Origin: Mansonella perstans
Taxonomy: Eukaryota > Nematoda > Chromadorea > Rhabditida > Onchocercidae
Assembly: GCA_037074765.1 (NCBI GenBank)
Contig: JBAMDO010000331.1
Coordinates: 1-38,349, forward strand
Direction of reading: 5' to 3'
Length of the DNA: 38,349 bases
Shown here: piece by piece, positions 10,918 to 23,537 of the stretch
Layout of the letters: each line of letters starts with the position of its first letter
Position numbering within the stretch: position 1 is the first letter of the stretch
Notes under the pieces: model-generated
What the model was told of the DNA's origin: nothing
Seen by the model: the letters and a program-made list of their open reading frames with translations, nothing else
The model's database searches: none
Position numbers and translations under genes: made by a program

Positions 10918-12459
10918 TCGGTTAAAATTGTCGTGGAAGTTTTTTGACGATTGGCAAAAACAAACAAATGAAGATTTTGTGAGATTTTGTTTTATAGGGA
11001 ATAGGTATAGAGATGGCAAAGTTTATTTGAATTGATATGATAGCAATTCAAACCAAAAATTTGAATGTGCTTCAACTATTTGAATTGGATATTAGTAGTA
11101 AAGATCAGATGATTCAGTAGAGTAGGCAATATGATAGTAAGTCTGTCTGTTGTTTTTAGAGCTTATATAATGAAAGTATTTTATAATAATCTGACCAGTC
11201 AGATTTCTTAATTAAAACAAAATCTCGACAAAACATTCATTCTTGTCTTACATTATAAAATAGATATCGATGAATAATGTGGGTAAACTTTGAGGGAACA
11301 CGATTTTCTGAACATAATCCAATCATGTTTCGTCGGTTGATTTCAGGATACTAAGGTATAGTTTGAGTCTCTGTGTCCTTTTTTCAACGATTCTTTTTTA
11401 GTCTCATATTGTTGGCATAATTCTGTTGTAAAATATTGGTATGATAATTAGTAAATGTATTTCTTAGACTTCACATCGAAAGTTTTTCAGTTTTTCTTGT
11501 TCCAATTGTACATTCTTGATTAGATTGGTAAATGTCCTGGCTCCTAGCATCAGAAAAATTTATTGTCAATGAAGTTTTTTTTAACGATTAATATAAACAA
11601 ATAATTGTGATAGAGGTTTTGTTGATTGATAGAAGATATTTATCTTGATTTTCCTAAAGATTTTTATCATTTTTCTCATGATGACAGCAAATAAAAGATG
11701 AACAGTTTTTACAGGATATAATGAGTATTCACTAATTACATGTAAGTGATAAAATAGTGTAATTGTTTCTTATAAATTAAACTTGATATTTGATATCTGA
11801 AAATATATTAATTAATGATGATTAATGATGTACTGATTAATCATAATCACGCTAGAATATCCAGTAATGCACAATCATTCGGAAGTTATTCTCACTCAGA
11901 TCATGTTGCTTTTCACGTTATTCTCTTATGAACATTTAATATATTCGTGGTACTACATTATTATAGTTTGGTTGTAGAAATAATTCAGGACTGAAAAAAA
12001 GGATAGACAATTACAATAAGCAAGTAATTATCTCTTGGCTATCAGCGAAATGTCTAAAATGCCTAACGTTACTTTACGGTTGGCCGATCTTCCTGGTATT
12101 TCGTAAAATTCATTGATCGTGTAACGTGCGTGGAAATTGACGTGTTCAGTTTTTTGATTCACTTATCTTTATTGAATGTTAATGTTACTTTTCAGTTTCT
12201 TTATTGTGGAAACATTGCACGTATTAACTAAGATATGATTGAATTATTTTAGAATAGCTTTTTGTGAGATCATATCATTTTATTATTAGATGATTCTTTG
12301 TGGATTATCATCAGTATTACATTTAGAATGTAGTAAGTGGAATACTGATTGGATCAGGGTAATTCATTTAGTATGCTACTTGGAATAAAAATAAAAATAA
12401 ATTAATTAAATACATAAGTAAAAGTTTCTTTCTTAATAGCATAATATAATTATTTCAGG
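10918..12459. other. Intergenic stretch between the CCDC28-like gene and HBS1
   Basis: About 1.5 kb without a supported exon. The spacing is far larger than the roughly 100 bases usual within nematode operons, so HBS1 is probably transcribed from its own promoter here. A slightly less AT-rich block at about 12060-12150 (with TTGGCCGATC and GTAACGTGCG) is the best candidate core promoter, on composition alone. Confidence 0.45.
12451..12459 (+). promoter_or_regulatory. Candidate trans-splice acceptor directly before the HBS1 start
   Basis: TATTTCAG ends at 12458, leaving a single G before the ATG at 12460. This matches the nematode consensus acceptor and suggests spliced-leader addition almost at the start codon. 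A 5' UTR intron is the alternative. Confidence 0.6.
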
Positions 12460-15400
12460 ATGTCTCGACATCGCAATGTTCGCAATATGAATTATGACGA
12501 TGGTTAGTATTATTGCTGTTATATAATATTATTTGTAAATATGCTGATGTTAAGGCTAATTTAGATGATCTTAACATTCTGTCTTTTCGAATATTCATTT
12601 AGTTTCTGTGCAATGTGCAATGATGTCTCCTTACTTACATCGATATAGCTTATTTTTGGACGATGTTATAAATGGATAGGTAATTTATTATGAATGAATA
12701 GATAATGAATAAGTAGAAACTTGTTATTATTTGATGTCATATTTAAGAGTTGGATGATAATGATGAAGAATTTCACCGATACAGCATTTCAACAGATGAT
12801 GAAGCAGTTTCTTCAGATGCAGGTATCTTTTCTTCACTCTTTCACATTTATTTTTTAAAATGTTTAGGATATTAATATGGCCATATATGTCACTATTCTA
12901 TCACTTCCCGAAATTTAGCTTTACCGTTATTATTTGCTTGCATAGTTTCCACCACTTTTTTTTTTTTTTTTTTGTTATCTTGTTTTTTATAATTTAATTA
13001 AAATACTTGTTCTTTTATAAAATAAAAAAATATATAATTTAAAAAAAAAACTTTCATTGATTTAATGTTCCATAAAACACGGCACTTAATTTTTTGTTTC
13101 CAATTTTTTGTACGAATTTGTAATGTAGTTTACCGCCACAAGTTTTTTTTTTTGTTTTGTTATAGAAGAATACATATACAAACGGGCACATAGGAACATT
13201 TTCAATAACAATAAAGCCGGTTCACGCATCGCAGATTTCATCCCGGAAGAAAGTCTTCTGGAATTGCATAATGATGTCATTTATGATTCTGAAGATTGTT
13301 CCATCACAACTCAGAGACCTCGAAGACATGGTAAGTGCTTATTATTCGATTCACTTCTCTTTCTTTATATTTTCTTAATAAGAGATGTATTTTTCCTAAA
13401 ATTTGATATATATTGCATATTAAACACTTTTTAAAGTTTAGAGTTGGCAGAAGAAAATATGTCAAAAGATTATGAATCATGTAGAAGTAAGGATAAGAGA
13501 AATCAGCTTTTGGAGCGGGTCGTAAAGCGAAAAACGAAGGAAGAGAGCACGGTAAGTAACTGCTTAGGCTAGAAATCTGTAATACAATTAGTTTGATTGC
13601 TCGCAACATATAAATTCTGTCGGTGTATCCGTTATCTTAGTGATTTGGTATTACCTATCTAACATTCACGTGTTTTTGAATTGTTCATTTCGATAAACTT
13701 ATGGAAAGGAAATAAATATGGAACACTATTTTTCATGAATAAGCATTCACTAAAAACATTGTCATTAGGAGTTTCTAATAACTGATAGTGTATGATAACA
13801 CTCGTATTATTATCGATTCATGCAACTCAATGTTGTGCTATAACAGAATGGCAACAATGAACTCATACCGGACGTATCGCAAATGGAGAACTTGCAACTG
13901 TCAGAAGACACGGAAAGAAATATGAGTGGAGAAAAATCGTCCAACCAAGTACTAAGAACGATTGCTAGTAGCAAAAGACTAGCCGCTCTTGACGCTGCAC
14001 TAAATGCTGTTGTAAAGCCACCTAGGTCATTTTATCACATATAATTTAATTATATATGCTATTTTTAGCTTGCGAACAACGTTAAACTGTTTCGAAAAAA
14101 ATTCGGATTTTTGAGGAATGCAAAATTATAATGAAGCATATTTCAGAGCAAAACAACCCTTTCAAGAAAAAAAACCAATGATTAATTTGATCGTCGCTGG
14201 CCATGTGGATGCTGGTAAAAGTACATTGATGGGACATCTTCTTTATCAAGTATACATTCTCTATTAGTTCAATTTACATTGAAAATACAGAATTGGAATA
14301 GCTAATTGAGAGTAGACAACACATGCGACGTCAAAGACATCTTTTTCCACATTTATATCCTATTTGGCATGTCATTGTGCCCAATATGAGATTCCCACCA
14401 TCTTAATTCATTCGCTGTTAATTAAATAGCTAAGAATTACTGGCTTTATGTACTCCATGCAAAAAAGTCAATTCCATAAGCATATTCTAGCAGATTAGGC
14501 TTGCCATAATTTATTTGTAGAGAAATAATTCAGCTTCAAATTGAATTTTATGTGAAGTGTAGATTTCTTTTTTTCATCCATCATTGCATTTTATTACTGC
14601 CATGTAAGATATAATATTACAGCTGGGTGGTGTCGATGAACGAACTATGCATAAATATAAACAAGAATCAGCTAAAACTGGCAAAGCATCCTTTGCATAT
14701 GCTTGGATTCTTGACGATACACAGGTATACCATCACCATCACTTCAGTTTAGCGCTTTCTTGTTATGAAAAACTGACAACTTTTCCACGTTAATATGAGT
14801 ATTTCCGTGATTTTATGCGAATAAATAGATCTAGCTTAGGAAGAAAGGCAACGAGGTGTAACAATGGATATTGCACGGACAAGCTTTGAAACGGAGCATC
14901 GGGAAATCTTCGTTCTGGATGCACCAGGTCACAGGGATTTCATTCCCAACATGATTACCGGTATCTTCCTTTATTCATTTTATAACTATTTTTTTTCATT
15001 TGGAACATATTGCTTCAAAACTATAGAAGATGATGTTTTGCTTATTATGACCTGATAAGTTCCACACTGAGTAGAGTCGCATTTCAGATTGAATATAAGG
15101 TTTAGATTTTGAGGGACCATAGAACTGCTGGTAATTGATTTATGACGATGTTCTAATTTATGTGCTTTAGGTGCTGCTGAAGCAGATGCTGGTATATTGG
15201 TTATCAATGCAACTCGTGGAGAATTCGAAACTGGATTCGATCAGGGAGGCCAAACGAGGGAACATGTCATCTTGCTTAGATCACTGGGCAAGCTTTGCTT
15301 TGTTGCATGATAAACTTATATAGAAGCTATCCCTTAAAGAGATAAAGTATATGAAGTCTATGATTCTCTTCAGGACTCTGAAATACTTACTTAGCTAATG

Positions 15401-17129
15401 CTGAAAAAGAGCCTACTTATTGTTTTACAGGAGTAGGAGAATTATTAGTTGCCATAAATAAGATGGATACGGTGAATTGGTCTCAGCAGCGGTACGATGA
15501 ACTCTGTGCTACTTTGAAGGTTTTTCTCAAGAAGCAGGCTGGATATTCAACTATTAAATTTATTCCGCTCTCTGGATTGGAGGGAGTTAATTTGACAAAA
15601 GCGCCATGTGATGGTCACTGTTTATGTACGTGGTACCAAGGGCCAACACTGTTGCAAGCAATAGGTGAGAAGAGTCTCGGGAAGTATATATTGTTAAATA
15701 TGTTTGAGACGAAGATATTATTAATATCAGCAACTTTTAAAAGAAGTGTTCCTTCTACTTTAAAGGGTAAGTCATGAGCACTGGAATAAAAGAAGTCGAC
15801 TAATTGTATTGTCTTTTTAGATGAACTGCAAGTTCCATTACGGTCACAAGATCGCCATTTCCGAGCTATTATAAATAATATATACAAAGTTTCTGCGTCA
15901 GCGCTTTCAGTAAGCATCAAAATCGAGGCTGGCTTTATAGAAAATGGTGAGAAAGTGTACATAATGCCGAATGCAGATCCTGTAATTGTTAAAGGTATTT
16001 TTGTCATGTGCTTCTTTCTTGAATTTATCACTAACAAGTATATGATGTGAATAAAGCACCATACATCTCCAACTCTTATTTACTTTAAATTTTTTAAAGA
16101 AAATGGTGGAGAATAGTGAATTTTTATATGCATTTACTTGCATTAGTTTGTAGGAATAGCTGTGGATTCAAATTCGAGGAAAGATATTGGTTTTGCTGGT
16201 GACCAGGCTACAGTGACTCTAGCACCTCTATCAAACATTGAACCCGACTCCATGAGCATTGGATACGTTCTTTGCCGCGGTGGACAGGTAATATTTTTAT
16301 TTATTGCATTGTTCTCTTATCATTTATTTCTTTAGTTTATTAATCAGATTACAAAGTCCCGGAAAATTAGAAATTTTCTGTTTTTATCGGGAATTATAAA
16401 ACTTTGCTTAATATGTTATTAATTCGACTAACAGATCTTAACTGCACTTTCTGTAACTAGTGATACCACTGTATTAAAATTCACCGATATAGATGGATTC
16501 TACTTTCTGTATCTAAGATCTTTTATATATATATGAACCACCCGAAGGTAAAATGCATTTTTTTCTACTTCTATGGGAGTGTTTTGCAGGAATGTCTTAT
16601 CCCTGGAAAGAAATATTTAGTGCGTATTGTTGTTTTCGATATTGTTGTTCCGATCATGAAAGGCACTAAAGCTGAACTTTTTGCACATTCTTTGTGTGAG
16701 CCTTGCACCATTACGCTGTTGAAAGCAGAACTGAACAAGTCTACGGGTGAAGTAATAAGACAGAAACCTAGGTTCTTTTATTTAACTTCTTTTTGTTTTA
16801 TTTTTTTTTATTCATTGTATTCTTTTTTCGAAGTGAAGCAATCTCGTTAGCATTTAGTTTTAATCAACCTTAGAATCGAAAGAGAGAAAAAAGATGGTAT
16901 TGGATGGAATATCTCGTAGTTAATAATATGTGCTAACTTCTTATATCTTAGACCATTTCGTTCATATTTTAGAGCACTGACAAAAAATATGAGTGGAACG
17001 ATTGAAATTCGAACAGAACGAGCAGTGAGTTTAGAACGGTATTCGGAGTGCAAAGCACTTGGTCGAGTAACACTAAGCCGTGCAGGGCAGATTATTGCAG
17101 CAGGTATTATTGAGCAAAGATTGGATTAA
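12460..17129 (+). CDS. hbs-1: HBS1-like translational GTPase (14 exons, 631 aa)
   Basis: HBS1 partners Dom34/Pelota in the cytosol to split ribosomes stalled at mRNA ends (no-go and non-stop decay). Exons: 12460-12502, 12748-12822, 13166-13330, 13442-13551, 13847-14025, 14147-14249, 14623-14724, 14840-14960, 15171-15287, 15431-15664, 15821-15994, 16154-16287, 16590-16771, 16973-17129; every join keeps phase. The N-terminus [13 protein letters not shown] plus an acidic stretch is the HBS1_N signature, which separates it from eRF3 and EF1A. G motifs are GHVDAGKS (about 209-216), ERQRGVTMD in switch I, DAPGH (286-290), NKMD (348-351) and SGLEG (about 386). The two C-terminal beta-barrel domains follow, with GPTLLQAID at their border. 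At 631 residues it is near yeast (611) and human (684) HBS1. No motif is missing. Intron 9 uses a GC donor and exon 2 a TTTAAG acceptor. Confidence 0.97.
15288..15430 (+). other. GC-AG intron inside HBS1 (intron 9)
   Basis: The exon ends ...TCACTGG and the intron begins GCAAGC. No GT lies nearby that keeps frame. Joining at GC to the acceptor TTTTACAG (ending 15430) restores the expected [16 protein letters not shown] core of the GTPase domain. Reading through instead meets TGA at about 15309-15311. GC-AG introns are a known minor class. Confidence 0.85.
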
Positions 17130-17406
17130 ATTAAATAGTGTCTTACTCTTTTTATATGCTGTCCATGATTACATTTTCAGTGGCACAATCACTCTGTAAT
17201 GTAAATACTTTCAAATATTTTTTATGAAGCTCATAGATTAAACTGTAATGCCTATATTGTCTGAAGCTATAGTGAACTTTTTCTTCCGATTACGTTCATG
17301 TTTTTAATTTAGATCGCTTAGTCTTTCTTTTTCTTCAAGCCTTTCTTGTTATATTTGTGCTGCTTATTAGCAACGGCTAGTATGATTTTTATTAATCATT
17401 TGTTTG

Positions 17407-17412
17407 AATAAA
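17407..17412 (+). other. Candidate poly(A) signal for HBS1
   Basis: AATAAA, 278 bases after the HBS1 stop codon, is the first canonical signal I find downstream. It would give a 3' UTR of about 300 bases. Confidence 0.4.
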
Positions 17413-18435
17413 ATTCGAAATCAACAAATTGAAGAGTGTTGTACAATGTTTCTTACAAAAGGTGATGTATTCGAATCATACAGTTTGTCTATTTTAGTAA
17501 GCTTTGATTTGCGTGTTACTGAGATGGCGGCAGCATGCTGAATATCGAATACCATGTTTTAAGTTTTTATCTCACTGAAGTCGAGGGATGCGGTCATGCT
17601 TTCCTAAATAAGAAATTCTCAGCAGTTGACCACGTTTGACATGCTAAGATTCTACAAAATTCATAAAAATTTACTTGATGGAATACTTCAGTTTCGGATT
17701 ATAGAATGCTCAGAAGGGAAGAAGATTGAAGATATCACCTAGCAAAGAATAACCTTTGAACAAAAATGCATCTGCGGATGTTCAAATATATTCAAACACC
17801 GCCTTTCTAACTTTCTGTCTCCTGGAATTTTTCCAGTCAAAAACAACTGTTGCTCCGTGCTGTTTAATTTGTTACAACATTGTAGAAATAATTGGAATGC
17901 AGCTCTCCTTTTTACTAGTGAATCCGTTCGTAATTTATTTTGATATTTCTATTCCTACGGGCGATATTCTTATTTTGTTAAAAGAAACAATAATGGATCA
18001 CAAGTTGCACTAAGAATAGTAACACGACATAAAGAGCAGATAAGAATATCTGGAAATAATTTGGAAGTTATAGCAAATAAAAACCGATTATGGCATATTT
18101 GCTTCATTGCCCCCAGATGAATTCTTAAAGGGAAATGATTGAGATGGATGCCTTTAGCTAGCCATTTTTCAAGGTGATTGATGTTCATTCAATTATTAGT
18201 TAAATTGAAGTGAAAAACTTATTAATTGGTTAATGTAGAAAGAGTTCGATAGATCGATCATATGTATATTACGAAAAGTGCAGAGTTAACGAACCATCTT
18301 GATTTGTGACAGGAAGTGCCATACTTTATCAGAGGTGAAAATCATAAGGAAGGAATAAATTGATGAAATGAGCTGTAAAGTTTTTTCAAGATAGAAATTA
18401 AAGATAGTTCCGTCCGGCTAACTAAAGTATTTCCT

Positions 18436-18492
18436 GAAGTTTTCAGGCCTGAAACTTCACATCAACTGAAACGACTGAATTTCAGTTGATGT
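18436..18492. repeat. Two adjoining hairpins
   Basis: Positions 18436-18458 are an interrupted palindrome centred on CAGGCCTG with GAAGTTTT and AAACTTC arms. Directly adjoining, ACATCAACTGAAA (18459-18471) and its exact reverse complement TTTCAGTTGATGT (18480-18492) form a perfect 13-base stem with an 8-base loop. No gene is assigned to either strand here. Confidence 0.75.
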
Positions 18493-18804
18493 AAATTAAC
18501 AATCAGGACTATCAGTAAGGAACGTTGATGGGAATTTTAATTGTTAAGCAGCAGAAAAAAGTTTGTTAACTGGTTTATTGTAATGCCAAAAATTTTTTTC
18601 TTTTCTTATTATTATTTTTAAGGAATAAAGTAGAAAAATGAAGCGGAAGAATTAGTTATGGAGATAAAAAGAGAGAGAGAAAAAGATGGGAACAAAGTTT
18701 AATGTCCTCAAAACTATGTAATTTGTGAATTGAAATTAAAATGGCCAGACAAGGCAGATTCTTATGATGAAGGTCAGAAATAAAATATCGAGAAAACTGG
18801 AAAT

Positions 18805-18876
18805 TATGATAATAATAGTTATAATAATGATAATGATACTGATGATAGTGGTGATGATTATGATGATGATGAGTAA
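18805..18876. repeat. GAT/AAT trinucleotide tract
   Basis: Degenerate (GAT)n and (AAT)n units run for about 70 bases. The minus-strand open frame over it gives poly-Ile and is an artefact. Confidence 0.85.
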
Positions 18877-21820
18877 TTTTGTAGGAAGTATAAGTAGAAT
18901 GGTTATTATTAATGTCAATTGGAATTAAATAATGACTACCACATATGTTTATCTTTTAAAATCACATAATTAATCAGACTATCCTTAACTGACAAGAATA
19001 TTATAGCCAGATACTTTTATGCGGAAAAGTTTCTAGTAACGAATCCAGAAAAAAGAAAAGCACATTTTTTGTGTAGGATTTCTAACTGCCAGTAGTTTTC
19101 GCTGATCTGAAGAAACTTGCTTATTCTTTATAGTAATAGTCTGTATTCTATAACTGTCTTGTTTATTCAATTAGGAATCTACCCATACAATAATCATATT
19201 TTTTCAAAGCGATTTCGTCTTTACTTATATATTTCAATATTTCTCATTAGGAATTTTATACGGGAAATAATCTGGAGATTTTCGAACCAAATTTCGCATT
19301 AAATTTAGGCTTAAATTGTTAATTAAAAATTTCGATTAACTCCTGTTAAAGTTCAACCTTTTATTTAATTTGTTTAAACTTAAATCTGAACTTTACTTTT
19401 CACTCCTAGCTTGAATTTGTTATTATATTTAAGCATAAGCTCATTGTTCTAAGCCTATTTCATAAAGCATTCATAATTTATTTTCATTTAGCGGCTTTTT
19501 TAAAATTATTCCCGCGAAAACATTCCCCACTATCACTTTGACTTTGACTGCATTATGATTCTAATCCTATTTGCAGTAAGTTCAATAATTATCTGAAAAA
19601 TATGCGTGAAATTCATTAATGATATAAACGAGTTTCTAGCAGCTGTGGGAATGAATCAGTAAGAGACCATCAAATTCAACAACAAAAATTTTTCTTTGCT
19701 GTAAATGCTGTTAAACAGATGTAGTAAAATTAATTTGAGGAGTGGAAGAGTTGTTGAAGAGCGATGTAGAAGGAAGTAACTTTCTAACTTTCTTTTTCTC
19801 TCTACCTTACCATTTTCATTTTGTATTGTTACATACTATAATGGTGATTGTTGTTGTGTGATTAATTAAATATGCTATAGTGTATAACCCAAATTTGATC
19901 ATTCGATGTAAATCGATATTTTATAATATTTTGATTCCTTCTAGACTATACAGAAAATTAGCAATCATGATGCCGATTGCATATACCAGTAATTAGTTCA
20001 GATTAGTCTGTCCTAAAAACAATACGGGGAAATTGTTTCCCACTAAGAAGAAGAAGGCAGAGTTTAAAGTCAATTTGAAATTGTTTGAAAAAAAAAAAAA
20101 AGAAAAATGACAAAATTATTCGCGAGAAGCATGAATATTAGCAAAAATTTCAATAACAGCAGAAAAATGTTGATCAGAACAAAGAAGTAAATGGTGATGA
20201 TTTTCTGAATTCCACAGCTAATTTAAAAATTAACCGTTATGAGAATAAAGCTTTCGAAATGCCTGAAAAATGCGAAAACTTGCAGTAATTCTCCTGGAAG
20301 ACAGGATGAAAGGTTAATTGTCCAAATAATCGGTTTTAATTTATTAATGCGAGATTGAATTAAAATGGAATTTTGATTAAGCCGAGACAGAATTATATTA
20401 AATTTAAATTTGTATCGAATTAAGTTCCATGGAATGAATATCACATTTAAAAAGAGGTACTATGACATCTTTCATTTTTCTCAAGTGCAGTGATTAATTA
20501 AATGTCATCCGATTCAATTTTCCTGCACAACTTTGAGCAATTTCCTTGTTTGACTGCTGCTTTAGCGATGTCGTAAAAGACAATTTGAAAAATAAAGCGA
20601 TCAAGGAGAGAGAGAGAAAGGGAGAAGTGGAAAGAAGATACATTGTTTGTTTAGTAAAGTAAAAAACTATTGTTAGAGAAATTGCAAAAAATGTCAATGA
20701 TATCCTGAAATTTAAAGTGTTTAATTTTGAAATGATCGATGTAAAAAAGAACGGAACAAAATTGTGCATTGTGTAGATCAATAAACATTTTTAACTGAAG
20801 TTTTTTTTAACTCTGAAGATTTTTCAAAATTAACAGAAATTTTATGTATTTCTGTTTACTATTACATTTGAATGGTTCATTATTTGAGAATTCGCCATTC
20901 CATTCTTTGATCTCTCCAAATAATTACATTCTTGGAAATGAATATTTAATTTGATGTGAGAAACTATATTCAATTAAATTTAAGATATTCTTCATTCAAA
21001 AAAAAACATAACAATTGATAAATGACACGTTGAAATGATGAGATCATATCGCAAAAAACTATCGATTGTATTGATGGGTCGATACTATGAAAACTCTCAA
21101 TCTGCTGCTAATAATAACCATTTTCAATTTTCGCGAACAAATTTTGCCGAATTCATTTCCAATGAAAAATTATTGTTTTTCGCATCTTTACATTTCTGTC
21201 TTTTGCCGTTAATTTGTATCCTAGATGTATTCCCATTTGTGACAGCCATACATTCATTTTTAAGGATTGCTTTTCTTTGCAAATAGAAAAAACATCGAAA
21301 AACAATGATGAGCATCCATATCTAGAAATTTTATTTTAAAATTAGCAAAATGCAATTTCTCTTTCTTTCATCTTGTTTAATAACTTCTACTTCAATTTGT
21401 CTCAATCATTTGAAATTCTCAAATTTCATTAAATTTTAAGATTGAAAATAAACATTAAAAGGAATAACCTGCACTAAATCAAGTAAAAATAGAAATATAC
21501 AAATAAGTAATAAGATTAAAGCAAATGTTCGGGATATGTAAATTAGCTCATAGCTTGATTTACTTGTCATATTTAGTGCCATATCATTAACAGTATTATC
21601 TTCCACATTAACAATCCTGAAATTTATATAATACTTTTTTTTACATTAAATAAAATTTCATTGAAGTTTTTTATTTTTGAAAACAAATCTTGCATAAGAA
21701 ATATATCATTTATCTAGACTATATTTTTTCTTTTTATAAATTCGGCTTATTTCAAACTAATTAATGAGTGTAAACGAGTCTTGCATAAGAATGGGTAGTG
21801 TCGAGAGACTTGATGAAAAT

Positions 21821-23384
21821 TTAATCCAGGTGTTCAAATAAACTACTTTGGTTGTATACTATCTCTAAAATATCCTTTTCATATTGATTATAATATCTGT
21901 CTGCAATTGCTTCTTCAAATACAGACGGTCTGTGCTCGGTCTGTTTATTACCATTTTTCTACATGTGCACTGTATCTATTTGATAACGTAATGCTACAAT
22001 AAATGCGTTGTATGTATTTAGATCTATTTGTCCCTTAATATTATTGATTCCATCAAGTGTTATCAGAGTAGGGATTTCTTTAGCTTACAACTATCACCAT
22101 GGATCGATCCTCTCCTGATTTTATCGTTTTGTAATACTGTATGGACAAATAAATATCAGCTTTGCATTCTTCTGTTGAACAAATTACTCTTAGCAACCAG
22201 TCGGCGATTTCTCCTACGTAGCAATTAGTTCCCATAACAGGTAATAGTAAAATCGGCAAAATGATTGCAAGAGTTTGACAAATGGCTGCATGAAAGGAAG
22301 GATTATGCAAATGGCATTTTTGGCCATTCTTAAAAGCCTGCCTAATATATGTTCCGTAACGGACCGTAGATGCTTAGATTGGGAAATTCTGATAAGAAAT
22401 TTCAAACTTTAATAGAATGAATCTCACTCGTTTGAGTTTATTTATGAATATGAAATGTTTTTTGAAAAGAAATGATAATTTTTCTTTGGCAGGACTTTTG
22501 TCTAAGAGATAAATTCGCCACAAATCAAATGAAAGAATTTCTCTGGTAGATTCCAGCGATTTTTTTTTTCTTTTCAAATTAACAAAGGCATTGCACCTGA
22601 AATCCAAACTTGTTCCAGTCATTAGAGCAAATAAGCAAAATAAAAAAACAAGTAAGAGAACACATACTGCTGCAGCCTGAAATCTTTCAGAATTAAATTC
22701 ATGCAAAAATAATCATTCATCTTTTACAAAAAATGATCGAACCATTGAAATTATAAATGAATATCGGATCGGACTAATCAAAGGAATATATATATATATA
22801 GAAAAAATGAGTATAGGCGGGTATTAGTTGTATTATTAAGTTTCATTATATATAATTGACAATAAGTTCTTATTTATCCATTTTTTTGATTTTTGAAAAG
22901 AAAAAGTGAAATTCAGAAAAAATCAGGATGTATTACCTGCATTAGCAAATGTGGTACCAATAGATATGGTGTTGATGTTTTGATAGCAACGAAAAGTAAG
23001 ATAGAAGCAATGAATGCAAGAAATATACCAAATAATGATATCGATAATGAAAGAAAATATTGTTCACCCGTTTGGACAAAATGGTATATTGTTGAAAAAA
23101 TCTAAACTAGATCAATATAAATGCTCGAAATATTGTGCAAAATTTTTTTCAATCAATCAATAATCATAATTTAAAAAGATTAATTGGTCAAGTTCTCCGT
23201 TATTATCAAAATCTCTCACCTCATATGAAAAATACCATAATTCCAAGAAACCGATTAATAAAGTAGCGGTTGTTATGTGTAGTAAATTAAAGCAGCATCT
23301 ATTGCATCGTTTTATCAACTTTGTTTTCAGCCTAGATTCCGTCTTTCTGTTTCGTTGGTTCCGTTCCGTCATTTCTTCGTTCAT
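21821..23384 (-). CDS. Four-transmembrane protein, distantly LAPTM4-like (5 exons, about 260 aa)
   Basis: On the minus strand the exons, in transcript order, are 23384-23220, 23101-22937, 22676-22597, 22341-22089 and 21940-21821 (stop at 21823-21821). All joins keep phase. The N-terminus is basic with RCNRCC just before TM1 (about 34-53, HITTATLLIGFLEL). TM2 is about 71-95 (GIFLAFIASILLF), TM3 about 111-131 (VCVLLLVFLFCLFALM) and TM4 about 155-173 (LAIILPILLLPVM). The tail of about 85 residues is acidic and Tyr-rich, ending near YYNQYEKDIL. A cysteine-rich cytosolic N-terminus, a long TM1-TM2 loop, close TM2-TM3 and a cytosolic tail resemble the lysosomal LAPTM4 group. No PPxY motif is seen, so family membership is tentative. 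The first three exons are the most secure; the exon 4 donor (GTAAGC) and the last acceptor are ordinary, but an extra cassette exon is possible between them. Confidence 0.7.
21959..22085 (-). other. Open coding-like frame inside the last intron of the four-TM gene
   Basis: Between exons 4 and 5 on the minus strand, one frame stays open for about 40 codons and reads plausibly (for example GQIDLNTYNAF). It ends at a stop at 21959-21961. No acceptor and donor pair that fits the phases of the neighbouring exons is clear. It could be an alternative terminal exon or chance. Confidence 0.25.
22787..22801. repeat. (AT)n microsatellite
   Basis: A short run of about seven AT dinucleotides lies in intron 2 of the minus-strand four-TM gene. 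Confidence 0.7.
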
Positions 23385-23393
23385 TACCTGAAA
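23385..23393 (-). promoter_or_regulatory. Candidate trans-splice acceptor of the four-TM gene
   Basis: Reading the minus strand, AATTTCAG precedes GTA and then the ATG at 23384-23382, a leader of three bases. It matches the nematode acceptor consensus. No upstream coding exon is needed. Confidence 0.55.
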
Positions 23394-23456
23394 TTCGTGT
23401 TCTCAAACTTACGAAAAAAAATTATCGTGTGAAATGCATATATTTCTTTTCATTTT

Positions 23457-23537
23457 ACTTTAAATATGTCATTCAAAAAAAAAAAGGAAAATATTAAACT
23501 TTAAATATGTCATTCAAAAAAAAAAGAAAATATTAAT
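23457..23537. repeat. Tandem duplication, about 40-bp unit, two copies
   Basis: Two adjacent copies of ACTTTAAATATGTCATTC followed by an A-run and GAAAATATTAA differ only by a base or two in the A-run. This looks like a recent slippage duplication just upstream of the four-TM gene. Confidence 0.85.

Larger units (their letters stand above)
17130..21820. other. Gene-poor stretch downstream of HBS1
   Basis: About 4.7 kb with no exon I can support. Open frames here, such as the 85-codon one at 17756-18013, lack splice signals and recognisable motifs. Contents are a likely HBS1 poly(A) signal at 17407, adjoining hairpins at 18436-18492, a GAT/AAT trinucleotide tract at 18805-18876, and GA-rich patches near 18670 and 20605. 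Both flanking genes have their 3' ends here, so the stretch lies between convergent genes. Confidence 0.5.

Noticed and set aside
17465..17480. TTCGAATC resembling a tRNA B box
   Set aside because: No A box at the right distance and no cloverleaf could be drawn.
17526..17640. Short plus-strand frame starting MLNIEYHV in a slightly GC-richer patch
   Set aside because: Only about 34 codons, with no clear splice sites or family.
17756..18013. Plus-strand open frame of 85 codons
   Set aside because: Composition matches translated AT-rich DNA; no motif, splice signal or conserved pattern is visible.
21035..21286. Plus-strand open frame of 83 codons beginning MMRSYRKK
   Set aside because: The first 50 codons look coding-like, but the rest is hydrophobic noise. 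No flanking exon was found and no repeated peptide motifs support a neuropeptide precursor.
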